This document shows, piece after piece, positions 1-10,160 of a stretch of 23,874 nucleotides of DNA. Location: the NCBI GenBank assembly GCA_020650975.1, contig JAIPMN010047428.1, forward strand, positions 1 to 23,874, written 5' to 3'. The DNA comes from Apostichopus californicus (Eukaryota > Echinodermata > Holothuroidea > Aspidochirotida > Stichopodidae). Position 1 is the first letter of the stretch. Each line of letters opens with the position of its first letter. Below the pieces are notes generated by a model. The model had not been told where the DNA came from. It saw nothing but the letters and a program-made list of their open reading frames with translations, and searched no databases. A program made the translations under genes and the position numbers.

Positions 1-68
1 CGTTGAGCGATCATCAGACAACTCAAATCAGACAACACAAATCAGAGTTTTCTGATGATCGCTCAACG
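1..68. repeat. Hairpin-forming inverted repeat with an inner 14-bp tandem repeat
   Basis: Bases 1-18 (CGTTGAGCGATCATCAGA) are the exact reverse complement of 51-68. After one mismatch (19/50) the stem resumes for five pairs (20-24 with 45-49), leaving a 20-nt loop. The core is also a direct repeat: ATCAGACAACTCAA at 13-26, ATCAGACAACACAA at 27-40, and a partial third unit at 41-47. The structure starts at base 1, so it may extend outside the window. It could be the tip of a foldback or DNA-transposon end; no target-site duplication can be tested here. Confidence 0.85.
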
Positions 69-275
69 CGTGAAACTCTGAGTAACAACTACTAGTGTTC
101 CACTTGTCTCAACATATATTTCGCTCTGTCTACCGGACATAGAGCACAAGATAGACGCCAACCAACCAACCCTGTGCACGCCACTGTTGTGAAAGTTAAT
201 TTCATTTATTTGCCCAAACACTGTATTTGCTAAAATGAACAGATACGTTAACGTGAGGACTATTCGAAGTCTCAT
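63..275 (-). CDS. Possible first exon of a secreted protein (weak)
   Basis: A 70-codon frame starts with a methionine in acceptable context (GCA before the ATG, purine at -3). Its N-terminus reads like a signal peptide: Met-Arg-Leu-Arg, then a hydrophobic stretch at about residues 4-19, then Thr-Val-Phe-Gly-Gln as a plausible cleavage region near residue 21. The rest is unremarkable, with two cysteines, and I recognise no family. The frame ends inside the right arm of the hairpin at 51-68. If real, it is more likely a first exon spliced at an internal GT (for example the GTAGTT near codon 62 or a GTTGGT near codon 37) than a complete gene; these donors are weak. Chance is a serious alternative. 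Confidence 0.22.
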   Translation of the reverse strand: MRLRIVLTLTYLFILANTVFGQINEINFHNSGVHRVGWLASILCSMSGRQSEIYVETSGTLVVVTQSFTR

Positions 276-2643
276 TGCAATACATTGTCATATTAACCAC
301 GTTACCTACTCGCTCACGTTGTTTGTTTCTTTACTGTCTGGCGACCAGAACCCCATTTCGATATGTCAACATTAGCATTATAGGTGTAGTGTATTGTCAA
401 CGTTGCGGCGATTGTCCTGATCGAGGGTGTACATAAATAGTACGTGTACTACTACACTATCAAACCCAATGTCACGTAGTATACCGTTGTTAAATACATA
501 CGATATACATCGTAGCTACTTGTGGCAAACGTTAAACACTGACAAGTGGCAATTGTTGACATTAGAATGAATCATTTAACTATCTTCAAATCGCATTGAA
601 TGCTCACTAAAAGGATAACAAATATCATTATTTGACAATTTTTGTTCTTTCATAATAGCCTAACATGGGCTAGCGACCGTACACATTTGAACCCGTAATG
701 GCATTGTAGGCTAGTGTCGGCTACTTAGACTGTACTGACTGACTCGGAACACTTGCGTTCATTAACTTGTTGAATAACCTCATTTTAAAAGTTGACAACA
801 TCCATTACCTTCAGTCTCGAAGACAACTGTGACTACACTCATTCATCTTTCTTATTGAACTCTTCTAATTGGGTGGTATTTTAACAAAATAAATTGTATA
901 AGTCTGCAGTAATAAAAGTTGTTGATGGTTGGAAGTATTTTGTTTCATTAAAACTAAATTCATGCAGTCGATTAAACCCCTTTTCTTCTGAGATACGATC
1001 TTTATGTGTAAAATACCAAGTATGATTACAATAGAAGTTCATTTGAGAAAACCTGGTCAAATATACTAACAGCTCTTAAATGTATAGTATAGAATAGTTT
1101 TGGTTTTTCTCTTAAGCACCGTTATAAAATACAAAATAATGCGGTTTTTTTTTGTCTATCGACGGAACACAAATATAGCGTTTATAACGACAACATGCAG
1201 GAGATAATGTTTCAATTCTGAAGTATAGTCTTTAATGTTGGTTAATCAGTATTTATTGATCATGTTAATGCACATATGTCGTGTGTTAGTTTGATATAGT
1301 AATAACTGAACGAGGAAATGACTTCAGATGATCGTAATCAGTTTCCCATTGTTTAGTTCTTTATTTACAGCATAGCTTTATACATGCAGTGTGTATATAA
1401 ATATATAAAATCAATGCTACGACTGATTACTAATCTCTTGTTAGTTAGGTCTTCGTCAACGATGTTCCTTGTTTATTATACTCAACTCTTACTCGCAGTA
1501 TTCCTGGAATCAGTGGGCCTAACACTGTGTGTTTACAAGACCTATTCACATGGTGATGACACTCTCTTCAGCTTGCTTTGCGTTTTCACCAAAACATTTA
1601 TCTCAAATAGTACACATATGTCAGTTACTTACATGTATTCGTAGTATACATTTTTAAGCCCTTAGTGTCAGTAGCTAGCGTATTTCATGGTTACGTTCTA
1701 TCGACAAACATATGTAGTCTCTAAGGGAATAGTCAGAAAGTCACATTCATATTTCCTTACATAAAGCCATCTACAACACATATATATGCTGTACACCTGA
1801 AAACAAATTTATTTCCCACACTTTACAAGAAACAGAAACGATGTAACAATTAAAACCAGGATATGATCCTGTTTTCTCCATGCCAACACTTACACTTTTG
1901 AGTTAGAATAAGGAAGTATATTGGTTATTGTGTTTAACTTATTCTGCCTTTCTGAAAATTATAGGACGATAGCGAAATACACAGTATATATTCACTTTCG
2001 CTCACTGTTTAATATTCTCAAAGGGATTTCATTTTTAATGCTATTTATAAACTCTTGATTTAGTTTTCTCTAAAATCTGGTCACCCAAAACACTGCAATT
2101 AAAGCTGAAAAGTGCAATGACAGATTTCCGTGTTATAGTCAGGCTTTCTGTTTCGCAATGATACAGTAGTGTTTTGCCTTTCGGTAAATGTTTATCTAAC
2201 TCGAGGCTCACCTGCTAATGTAACGCTAATATACAGTCTAAGATTCTGGGGGCGCCAAAATACATGGTTGTGTGATAGGAAAGGCGTGCCTTAAATCTCG
2301 CTATCACATGCAGAGAATAAAACGCATAGTTAAACGAGTGAAGAACGAGCGCTGAGTAGATTTGTAATCGATTACTACAGTCTGCCACCGTACAGACAAA
2401 CATCGGCACGAAGCCCTCAATGAAAGATAGAAAAAAACGTACTTAAACGAAAATGGTTCCAAACGAGGTCTCAATACCGAAGTAGATTTCTAAAACTATA
2501 CAAACTTAAGTGTCTTAAGACGAATACAACATACAAAGACGACAATGGTCGGAGCCAGGGCTAATGCCGAAACAAACGATTCAGAACGGGAGCTAAGACT
2601 GATTCACAAGTCTCGAGATCTGATTCAGCTAAGCTGGTGAGCA
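276..2643. other. AT-rich DNA without a supportable gene
   Basis: About 2.4 kb of AT-rich sequence with only short frames. The longest (1384-1644 plus, 86 codons; 2215-2409 minus, 64 codons) have low-complexity composition and no recognisable motif. I see no long repeat, RNA gene or mobile-element end here. Confidence 0.6.
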
Positions 2644-2690
2644 GACGTCACGTGACCTGTAGTCTACATAAATAGAGGGCGACGTATATA
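2644..2690 (+). promoter_or_regulatory. Promoter-like cluster: CRE/E-box palindrome plus TATA-like boxes
   Basis: GACGTCAC at 2644-2651 overlaps the perfect 10-bp palindrome GTCACGTGAC at 2647-2656, which contains the E-box CACGTG. It is followed by a TATA-like ACATAAATAG (2666-2675) and by GTATATAATG starting at 2684. The order and spacing resemble a core promoter with a bZIP/bHLH site. No reading frame of note begins just downstream, so function is inferred only. Confidence 0.25.
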
Positions 2691-3292
2691 ATGACCAACG
2701 GCAGCACAATATATTATGGATTATTTCATATGCCGCTTATATGGTAATTTAAGGAATATGATATGACAGTGCACTGTTCATGTGCAATGTTAAAGTTCAC
2801 TAACGGATTCACAAAAGGGAAACAATGAAAATAAAGAATGCAATAACCAAAGTTAAAGAATTTCAATTAATATCTAGTTAATATATAATTCAAGATCATA
2901 TTTAACAATGATTTTTAGCCATGACTAATATTTTTCCTAAACTAAAATAATTTAAAATACTTTCCAAATTATATAACAAAACCCTGACAACTTGGGTGTA
3001 ACAAAGCAAAAGTAAATATGCAGTGTCTGGTGAACATAATAGATGAAATGGAGGTTGAAAAGCGAGAAATTAAGATGTATAGCGAGCCCTTTACAGCAGT
3101 ATAGAATGAGCGAGTGAGACATAAGTATGTAAATGAGGTTAGTATCTCGGATGATTTTCTTATAGTTTAAAGAGTTGCATTGGTTGTAAACGAAAGCGAA
3201 AAACCGGAAGAAAACAAACATTAGATATTAGATATAATTTAAAAAGTTGAACTTAAAATAAAACACAACGCTTTCATAACTGTAAACTTAGT
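2691..3292. other. AT-rich DNA without a supportable gene
   Basis: Very AT-rich. The only longer frame (2952-3221 minus, 89 codons) is rich in Phe, Tyr, Leu and Cys, as expected from random AT-rich sequence. Composition changes sharply to GC-rich at about 3300. Confidence 0.55.
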
Positions 3293-3899
3293 ATGCACTG
3301 CATATACCAAACTAACATCGGCAACTCCTTACCTTCTGGACAAATTACTTATGTATTTTCCCGCGCCAACGCTTCTCAACTGACAAAAAACTACCACCAA
3401 CTGTACCGTAGCCTACCAAGGGCAGCCGGTCTAGCCAGCTCCGTCTGGCCAGATACGGTGCCTTGGCCTGGTCATTCTTTCCCTGTTACACTGTTAAGGG
3501 CAAGTCAACATCATAAGTTTTTGCGTGATTTTAGCACTCTCTCAGCTTACTTTGAAGCATGGTTTTCCCGATTCGGTGAATTTGCTCCTTTTTTAGTCCC
3601 TTTGGGACCCCTCTTTCCATCCCGTGTACGTCGGGGAATGGGGTTTTTCTTCCTCTCGTGTTCGGCCGGAGCGTAGCGTGCTTCGGCGAGTTCCCTCCAT
3701 ATTATTTTGTGTGGGAGTTCGTCGGTCTTGCCTCGGTTGCGAGGTGTTCTGTTGTTCGCCACTGCCCGGAAATAGGTGAGCTCTTCTTTACCCCGTGGTC
3801 TTTGCTCCGTTGTACGTGCTGTGTGTAGGCTCGAGTTTAATGCACTTGGTTGTGCAGGCTGTTTAGTACCGTAGTACTGTGTCCCGGCGCTAAGGCTGC

Positions 3900-3913
3900 G
3901 GGTCACGTGACCC
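3900..3913. promoter_or_regulatory. 14-bp perfect palindrome with E-box core
   Basis: GGGTCACGTGACCC is its own reverse complement and centres on CACGTG. A second 10-bp palindrome, GCTCTAGAGC, lies about 13 bp downstream, and a half-related GGTCACGTAG starts near 3950. Such sites bind bHLH-zip factors in animals. The location inside a retroelement-like leader would suit an internal enhancer, but this is inference. Confidence 0.4.
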
Positions 3914-4404
3914 TAGTTTGCGCGCTCTAGAGCTCTGCCCAAGTGGTTTTGGTCACGTAGTCCTTATTTGATACGAAAGCCTTTGGGTTTTCTTCTTCCT
4001 AATTTTTTCGTATGGAGAAGGTATCGATGAGTTTTGTTTAATTTAGCCTTCGGGCCTGCGTCTGTTCAACCCGCTGGCACAGTTATTGGTGGTGACTCTA
4101 ACTTTTTGGCCCGTCTCTTCCTCATCCTTGGACCCTTCGGGTTCCGTTTTGGTTAAGAAGTTACTGTTGACCCTAGCTGGACCCCAGTGGAGTCTCTTAG
4201 CATCTGTCCTCAGTGTGAGAAATAGGGGGCTTGAATTGTGTCCGTCGGAAGTTTTTACGGTGGTTTTTGGCCCATAACCCCCGAACAGAAGCTTCTAGAG
4301 GTGTGGTTGTTGACTTAACTCTACTTTGTTCTGGGCTGCTACATCCACTCTGGTACCTTAGGGAGTTCTCCGGGGGTACGACCAGGTGGTCTGGTCCCCC
4401 TGCT

Positions 4405-4422
4405 CCTCCGCCTCAGCGGAGG
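4405..4422. other. Strong short stem-loop followed by pyrimidine run
   Basis: CCTCCGC (4405-4411) and GCGGAGG (4416-4422) form a perfect 7-bp GC-rich stem with a CTCA loop, followed by CTTTTCCTCCC. It would lie inside the candidate intron. It looks like a bacterial terminator, but the eukaryotic context makes that reading unlikely. Confidence 0.4.
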
Positions 4423-4550
4423 CTTTTCCTCCCGTTATTAAAGTAGTTTGTCACTACCGTTGCCAAATAACGCTTAGGCTTTTGTTCTTTCAGATCAAAG
4501 CACGTGGTGTCCATACGCAAGGTGATCTTATAGTAATCTTGCCCGCTGGA

Positions 4551-5287
4551 ATGTCTGAATCCGATCGTTCTCCACCTCCTCACCGCCTCTACCGGTAGCA
4601 TCCTTGCTGGTGCTAGCGACGGGAGCGTCTATTAGATAGACTCCGACAACGCCGGCCACGCTGGCCGACCTGTCGCGGAGTTCTGCCGTGTCGATGGTAG
4701 CACAAGCGGGCTTGATTAACGGAGTTCCATTGTGTCGGCCCAGGCTCTTCCTTCTTCACAAAGGGCTCGGGGCTCCCACCTATAACGGACCGGCTTGTAA
4801 GAAAGCCTGATGGGGATCCACTATCAACCTCTCAAACTCAACCGCTTGATACCAGAGGCCCGGATCCTTTCCAGAACCTTGCCGAAAGTAGCGGCCGGTC
4901 CCCAGCTAGGAGACAGAGGAAACAAGAAAACGGAGACGCACGTCCTCCTCTTCTGAGTCCTCGTCTAGCGAACGGGTGTTCCGTCGGAGACGGAGAAACA
5001 ACTCCCATCACCACTCTTCGGTACGGCCGGAGGACCCATCGGTGGTGTCTCTCCTAACGGCCTTGAAGGTGTCGATCGATGTCCTTTGTCATGGCCCTCA
5101 AGTGGACTATGCTAGTTTACAGGTAGTGTCTAGCTCGCCGCGTGATTCGACCTAGCCCCATCGGGACCTTACTACAGCTCCAGCTGCTCCTTCTCAGATC
5201 CGTGAACCGGAAACGGAGGTCCGTCTTTCGGAATCGTTTTCGGACACGGGTAGCGTTCGTTCTTACAAAATAAAGAAGCTCCTCTAG
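4551..5287 (+). pseudogene. Broken Gag/ORF1-like reading frame with Ser/Arg-rich region
   Basis: The first ATG after the candidate acceptor (4551) opens only 15 codons, then stops. Coding-like text continues in other frames, implying frameshifts. From 4910 to 5152 there are 81 open codons: a basic start, a run Thr-Ser-Ser-Ser-Ser-Glu-Ser-Ser-Ser-Ser-Glu, then Arg-Arg-Arg-Arg-Arg and a His/Ser patch. After one TAG at 5153 the frame stays open to 5284 with Pro/Ala- and Glu/Ser-rich text. A neighbouring frame just upstream reads Pro-Ala-Arg-Arg-Gln-Arg-Lys-Gln and would join this one with a one-base shift. Ser/Arg-rich regions occur in Gag-like ORF1 proteins but also in splicing-factor-like genes. 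No catalytic motif is visible. Confidence 0.4.
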
Positions 5288-5397
5288 CTTTCTCCCGGAT
5301 TCCCCCCGTGAGGGGACAGTTTGAAGTGTTTTTTTTTTGTCCCCCGGACGATGGCCGCCTTATCTCTCCTAGCCCAGACGTCTGGTGACGTCCTCTC

Positions 5398-5459
5398 GTA
5401 AGACGGTTAGGGACGTTTGGTTCGTAAACTAAATGTAACGTACATTTTTTGTGTGACAG
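5398..5459 (+). other. Candidate 62-bp mini-intron, copy A
   Basis: It starts GTAAGA (5398) and ends TTTTTTGTGTGACAG (5459), with branch-like CTAAATGTAAC between. Removing it in copy A joins Gly-Asp-Val-Leu-Ser to a frame continuing Phe-Ser-Arg-Arg-Ser-Ser-Ala-Arg-Gln for about 45 codons. The equivalent interval in copy B (16094-16156) keeps both sites. Very short introns are known in some eukaryotes; here it may equally be chance inside dead sequence. Confidence 0.28.
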
Positions 5460-5565
5460 ATTTTCCCGTCGTAGTTCAGCCCGCCAGGTACTGCTGGCTC
5501 AGAATTTGGGCTCCAGGGGAGGAGCCACGATGTATCCTCCCCTCCCTCCCTTATTCCCTACACGT

Positions 5566-6110
5566 AGACGAGTAACCAGTGGCGCTTCGATCGGTTAACT
5601 CTGCGTTGGTGAAACGCCCTCCCGCTATTGGGATTGTCGGACATCGTCTCCGGCGATCTTATGGGCGCCCCTTTCCGTATCGGACCTATTCGGAGACTCG
5701 TTCCAGTCGGACGTTAAGCAGGACGTAGTGAGGAGATGTATAACTTCTGTAAAACCAACCAACCTCCTCCTCCCTTGCCACCTCGCAGGAGAGGCGCAAA
5801 ACCATCTACGAGCGAACGAGACTCACGTTCAGCCTTTCCAAGCCGCCGTAGGGGCGCAATGCGAAGAACCCGACCCCTTCTATTACCGGCGGAGGCCAGG
5901 GGATGGGTCATCCCTTTCGTAAATGACTACTCGCCGAGCCCGGACCTCCTTCTGCCGGCCCCCTAGGTGGGGGACTCCGGGCGTTTGCCGGCGAAATGGA
6001 ACAGGGTCACAATTGACTGATGGATCCAGGAGGGATACCGACTGGAATTCACTGCCCGGCCACCACCTCCGAGTCACACCGGGTCACACGTGAAAGGACT
6101 TCACTTCTCA
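5566..6110 (+). pseudogene. Broken retroelement-like frame, copy A
   Basis: Degraded relative of the 16307-16660 frame in copy B. Readable pieces include Pro-Leu-Leu-Gly-Leu-Ser-Asp-Ile-Val-Ser, then after a frameshift Val-Ser-Asp-Leu-Phe-Gly-Asp-Ser-Phe-Gln-Ser-Asp-Val-Lys-Gln-Asp, and later His-Leu-Ala-Gly-Glu-Ala-Gln-Asn-His-Leu-Arg-Ala. Most differences from copy B change the amino acid, as expected for neutral decay. The tail (about 5990-6110) contains GGATACCGACTGGAATTCAC, also present in B at 16728-16747, after which composition turns AT-rich; this may mark the end of the element. Confidence 0.4.
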
Positions 6111-7782
6111 TTTTCTTTTTGTTTTGTTTTAAATATACCATTTATGTCCCAGTCATCACAACCTTGTGGGCCCATGCGAATTCTACGTGGAGAAACGTGG
6201 GGTTAACTTGGGTGTGAGCTTACCATGGAGTACCATATTTTGGGCCACGTGGGGTTTGACATGAGTTATGAAGTGGGAAAATCATATGTGTATAAACCAA
6301 GGGGAGATCACACTAATTCCCATGTAAGTACAATATGGGCTCAAACGGCCAATTGATTTGATTATACCGTGTGATATTCATTTTGGCCTCCTATGGATCC
6401 TATGGTACTCAGAGTTGGAGGAGCACCGACAATTTATCGAAGGCACCAATAATTAAATGAGGGGCACAATACTTATGTGCTATGACTTGTAAAGCTTTTG
6501 TTCGCATGATGGTGGGAAAAATTATGGGAGTGAGGTGGGAGAACACTACTCTGAAAGTGGAGGAGCATGTCCCCTGGATGAAGCCTGGATACCGGACTGC
6601 TGAGGAGGGGTTCATGTTCGAATGGAGTCATATAGCCACCTTAGACATATGCTGAGTGAATGGTAAAGACTGATATTCACTGCAAGTCGACTTGATCATG
6701 TTATCATGTATCGTAATTTAATATTAATTATTAAAAGGTACCTCACAGTAATGCAACAACCAATATGCCATTGTTGCTGTGTATAAGTTGATGATGTAGG
6801 TGCTTGGAAATAGGTCAACACGCAAAAAGATTTTGGATAAAACTTCTGAAATGTTATATTATCTGTATTTCTTCTTGGCTTAGGGGGGGGGGGATGTGGC
6901 TGGTGTTTCAGAGCAGAAGGCCTCCCCACTCCCTCATCCCACATAGCTATGCCAATGAATTAAATTATATCTGTGCTCGCCTTGCAGCTGGAGTGTGACA
7001 ATTATTATACGAAGACAAGTATTCTAAAAAGCTGAGCAAACCATGAATATATTCCAAGTGTCAAACTGAAGTTTTAATGCAATGGAAAAATTCAATGCAC
7101 GGTTTTTACTGTAGCTGGTAGTACTAGAAAATCATTTCTCCATTTTTTCATATTTTAATTCGTTTCTTATTTGATTTGTAATTTTGGGTAACTTTTGGCA
7201 CAATGGAACCTCCCCCAAACCTCTGTGTGCACTGTGTACTAGTCAGCAAGAAGTTTTAGCAAAAAAATTGAAATTACATAATTAATAGTATAGCCTGTAT
7301 AGCCTATATTCACTTTTGTGAAGATGAAAGGTGACATTACTATACATTATTCTCTCTGTACTCTTTGTCCTAGGTCTAGTCCGGTCACACAAGTTTGTTT
7401 GTATGGCAACTTGCACTAATTAGAAATAAATCGGCACGATATACTGTACAATACTACATTCATAGTAAGCTCACTATGCATATTTTAGCTTTCTTAGAAC
7501 TTTGCTTAAGACACATTCAGGATGAAACAGGATTACCATAGCTTAATTGTTTTATGAGACAATCTCATTAAATCCACCCCATTGACTGCATCTGGCTTAA
7601 ATCATCTATCTACTAAAACTACAGCTGAGAGTATTTGTTATTGTTCCAATAATGATATTCTGGAAGCTTGCTCGATTATGTACAGTTATACATGTGATAT
7701 CAAATGTGATCAGAGGTGGCTTCTATCACACACTAGTCTATATTTTACTCTGGTCAGCGTGCAGGGTAATACAAATATACAC
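6111..7782. other. Duplicated AT-rich DNA, no gene
   Basis: Collinear with 16801-18225. Short frames here are not kept between copies: for example the minus frame at 6409-6615 changes frame half way in copy B. A G11 run at 6883-6893 is G9 in copy B (17496-17504). The section around 6140-6420 repeats words such as GTGGGCCCATG and CCATGGAGTACC but no clean period could be set. Confidence 0.6.
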
Positions 7783-8077
7783 CCGATACACATAGAGAAC
7801 ACAGTTACTACTGTAAATCTTAAAGTTTTGTACCACAGTTAAAACTGGATCGTGCTGTAAATCGGTAGCATGTGCTATTAGGATTACAGTAAGAACTGAG
7901 GATAAGTGTAATTCCAACAAATCCAGTTGTTCGGGATATTATAAATATCCGCAGTTCTTACTGTAAACCTAATAGCACATGCTACCGATTTATCAGATTT
8001 GTCAGGACAATCCAGTATTTATTGTGGTACAAAACTTTGTGATTTACGGTAGTTACTGTAATCTCTGTGGGAATCGG
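7783..8077. repeat. Foldback element: long imperfect inverted repeat
   Basis: The left arm (7783-7901) is the imperfect reverse complement of the right arm (7949-8077). Shared text includes CAGTTCTTACTGTAA, CTAATAGCACATGCTACCGA, GTGGTACAAAACTTT and GATTTAC. The right arm has about 11 extra bases near 7993-8008. The centre carries a perfect small stem, GGATATT (7934-7940) with AATATCC (7944-7950). This matches a foldback or MITE-like DNA transposon. No target-site duplication is evident. Copy B retains only the right arm. Confidence 0.8.
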
Positions 8078-10160
8078 CTGAAATATACCATGACTGAAAT
8101 ATTCGAAGATATCATTTATATCCTCTTACTTGTGGTGGATGAGTGGTTCAAATCCTTGAACCGTCAATACTCCTATGACCAGTACTATATGTAGCTGACA
8201 GAGTCTGATTCCCCACCGGATCAATGATAAGTGGTTTTCCCATGGTTTTCTATGTGAGCTGACCTTCCAAGGGAAAATATTCCAACTGTTACTTAAAGTT
8301 GTTGACTGTTAGTTCCTACTTGACATGAAGTTGTTATCTAAAAGCCTTAACCATACTTGGCATACCTGGTGACTAGCATCATATAATAATGGCATTTCAA
8401 AGTGATTGTGTCATCGCAGATGATTTCGCTGTGTATTGTTGCCATATTTGAGAAGAAATAGGCAATATGTCATAGATAATACAAGTGAACAGACATTCAC
8501 AAGCTCTTATCGTGTTACAGTGCATAAGGTGGAACGTTCGTCTTGCGACAATGTGTCAAAAAAGTGAGCAATTCCAATTTCTTGTCATATTTCATGCAAG
8601 GTCAATTTGGTGAAAAGACTGGACAATCAGGGTTGCATCTGTTCTTGGAGTTATCAAATGAAAGACACACAGAAATGAATGTTTGATGCCTATATGTCTC
8701 TTATTTCCGTTCCTTGTAAAAAATAAAACATAATGGCATAATCTTATATAATACTGATTTTAGCATATGTGTGGGCAAAACTTTATGACCTTAATAGGAA
8801 TGTTCGCCACACTCTGACCTGCCGGTCGAGGTTAACATAACAAGTATAGTTCGCGACGTTTTGCGAAGGTTCCCGACGCAAATTCACACTTCAACGTTTT
8901 GCGACAATTTTGCTAACAACTAAGCATAGCTATAATAAGCAAGTGTTTTGTGTTATAAAAGATACGAAGTTTTTGGAATGATTCAGTAGGGGCTTTCCAC
9001 GTGTTATAATTTTGTTCTCAGACGAGCCCTCAGAAGCACTGTGGAAGTTAGTCTGATAAGCTGCAACTGTAGACTAGTTGTAAACATAGTTTTATCAAAT
9101 GCTGTCCAGCGTCAAATAAGTTGCTTCCTACATTGTGATCAAGTCGACAAATCTATAAACCATGTTTAAGCTTCCAACACTTCTGTTGCTTTAAAGGAAT
9201 CGACAGGGAAGTTTGGATTGACAAAGTCGTTACCTCCACAGCTCAATAATAAATCAGCTAACTCACTGATGGAGGTTTACTCATTAAGTGATGTTTTTTA
9301 ACTACACTAAACCTTCCCAACATGAACACCTTATTTACTACGTTTGTACACAGCGGCTATTAACCAATCGCAATTGCACTTTAATTGTGTGCAAACACCT
9401 GTTTTTAAACCTGAATGTTAATGTTGATGTGTTCATTGGTATTTAAAGTGACTTCTCTTTAGTTTCAGAGTGCAATGTTTTGAGGGAGCTTTATAATGAA
9501 TTGATATTAGCCTTGTCTAGTTGACAAATTGTTATTTCTTTGAACATTTTTCATCGTTTGTTTACCTCATACTAAGTTACGTGAGGACTTTTATGATGAT
9601 CTTGATATGCACAGAACTGGCCTTTAGAATAATGGAGATTACGAAAAATACAGAAACTTACCTTCACTTATGTAAGCTTTCAGAATATCCTTTGATGAGA
9701 GTTAATAGACACTGGGTAAATGTGATTTTTCTCTTCAATGTCGTTGATCCACGGACGTGAGAAGATCCCGGTATTGTAAGATATAACGAGTAAGTTTTGT
9801 GAAATACCAAAGTTTATAACAATCTAACTGACGTTGACGAATTCAAACGGAACATAAAAGTCATGTAATCCGTTTTCAATAGTGTCTTTAATATTGAATA
9901 TTCACAACCACAATATCTCAACTACTCGCATCGGCTCATGAAGACTTTCTGCTGAATTTCCGTGGTCAGTTTTTGTGTAAATTACATCTACAGTGTCTCA
10001 AATACTGTTATACTTAAATACCCCAAAGAAAATAAAATCGTTTGTCAACGTGTACACAATTAGATATTTAGGCAAAGGAAGGCGAAAGCGAACACAAATG
10101 ATTGTTTACAAATAGGCTCACATGTGAGTTTAACATTTTTTTCCAAACTTATAAAAACTA
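8078..10160. other. Duplicated AT-rich DNA, no gene
   Basis: Collinear with copy B (18367-21419) apart from two B-only blocks. The motif CGACGTTTTGCGA at 8857 recurs as CAACGTTTTGCGA at 8892; the B-only block 19199-19555 begins just after the second copy of this repeat. The plus frame at 9521-9760 is broken in B, so it is not treated as a gene. Confidence 0.6.

Larger units (their letters stand above)
3776..4493 (+). other. Candidate intron (718 bp) in the retroelement-like region
   Basis: AG followed by GTGAGC at 3776 is a strong 5' splice site. At the other end, GCTTTTGTTCTTTCAG ending at 4493 is a strong polypyrimidine tract plus acceptor, with a branch-like AATAAC about 25 bp upstream. 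Splicing would join the GC-rich leader to a segment whose first ATG (4551) opens Met-Ser-Glu-Ser-Asp-Arg-Ser-Pro-Pro-Pro. Both sites match consensus; the pairing is inferred. Confidence 0.35.
3293..6110 (+). mobile_element. GC-rich decayed retroelement-like region (class uncertain)
   Basis: A 2.8-kb GC- and CpG-rich island in AT-rich surroundings. It holds broken frames with coding character on the plus strand: a start-like Met-Ser-Glu-Ser-Asp-Arg at 4551, a Ser/Arg-rich stretch at 4910-5152, and a frame shared with copy B at 5620-5860. None is intact; stops and frameshifts break all of them. The Ser/Arg-rich region followed by an acidic/serine segment resembles Gag-like ORF1 proteins of retroelements (DIRS-like or LTR-type). 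I cannot identify reverse transcriptase, integrase or recombinase motifs, nor LTRs. The part from 5266 onward is repeated at 15958. The 5' part (3293-3775) could be an untranslated leader. A decayed cellular gene is the alternative. Confidence 0.45.

Noticed and set aside
1384..1644. 86-codon plus frame
   Set aside because: Low-complexity hydrophobic and serine/threonine text, no motif, typical of random AT-rich DNA.
3547..3906. 119-codon minus-strand frame rich in Arg, Lys and Pro
   Set aside because: It is antisense to the element-like strand, and its composition follows from GC-rich sequence; no motif recognised.
4405..4430. Bacterial-style rho-independent terminator
   Set aside because: The surroundings show no bacterial gene organisation, and the T run is interrupted.
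8145..8155. GGTTCAAATCC, a match to the tRNA B box (also in copy B)
   Set aside because: No A box at proper distance and no cloverleaf stems could be formed; a tRNA or tRNA-derived SINE is not supported.
7979..8194. 71-codon plus frame also open in copy B (18268-18483)
   Set aside because: The five differences between the copies all change an amino acid and none is silent, so there is no sign of protein constraint; half the frame lies in the foldback arm.
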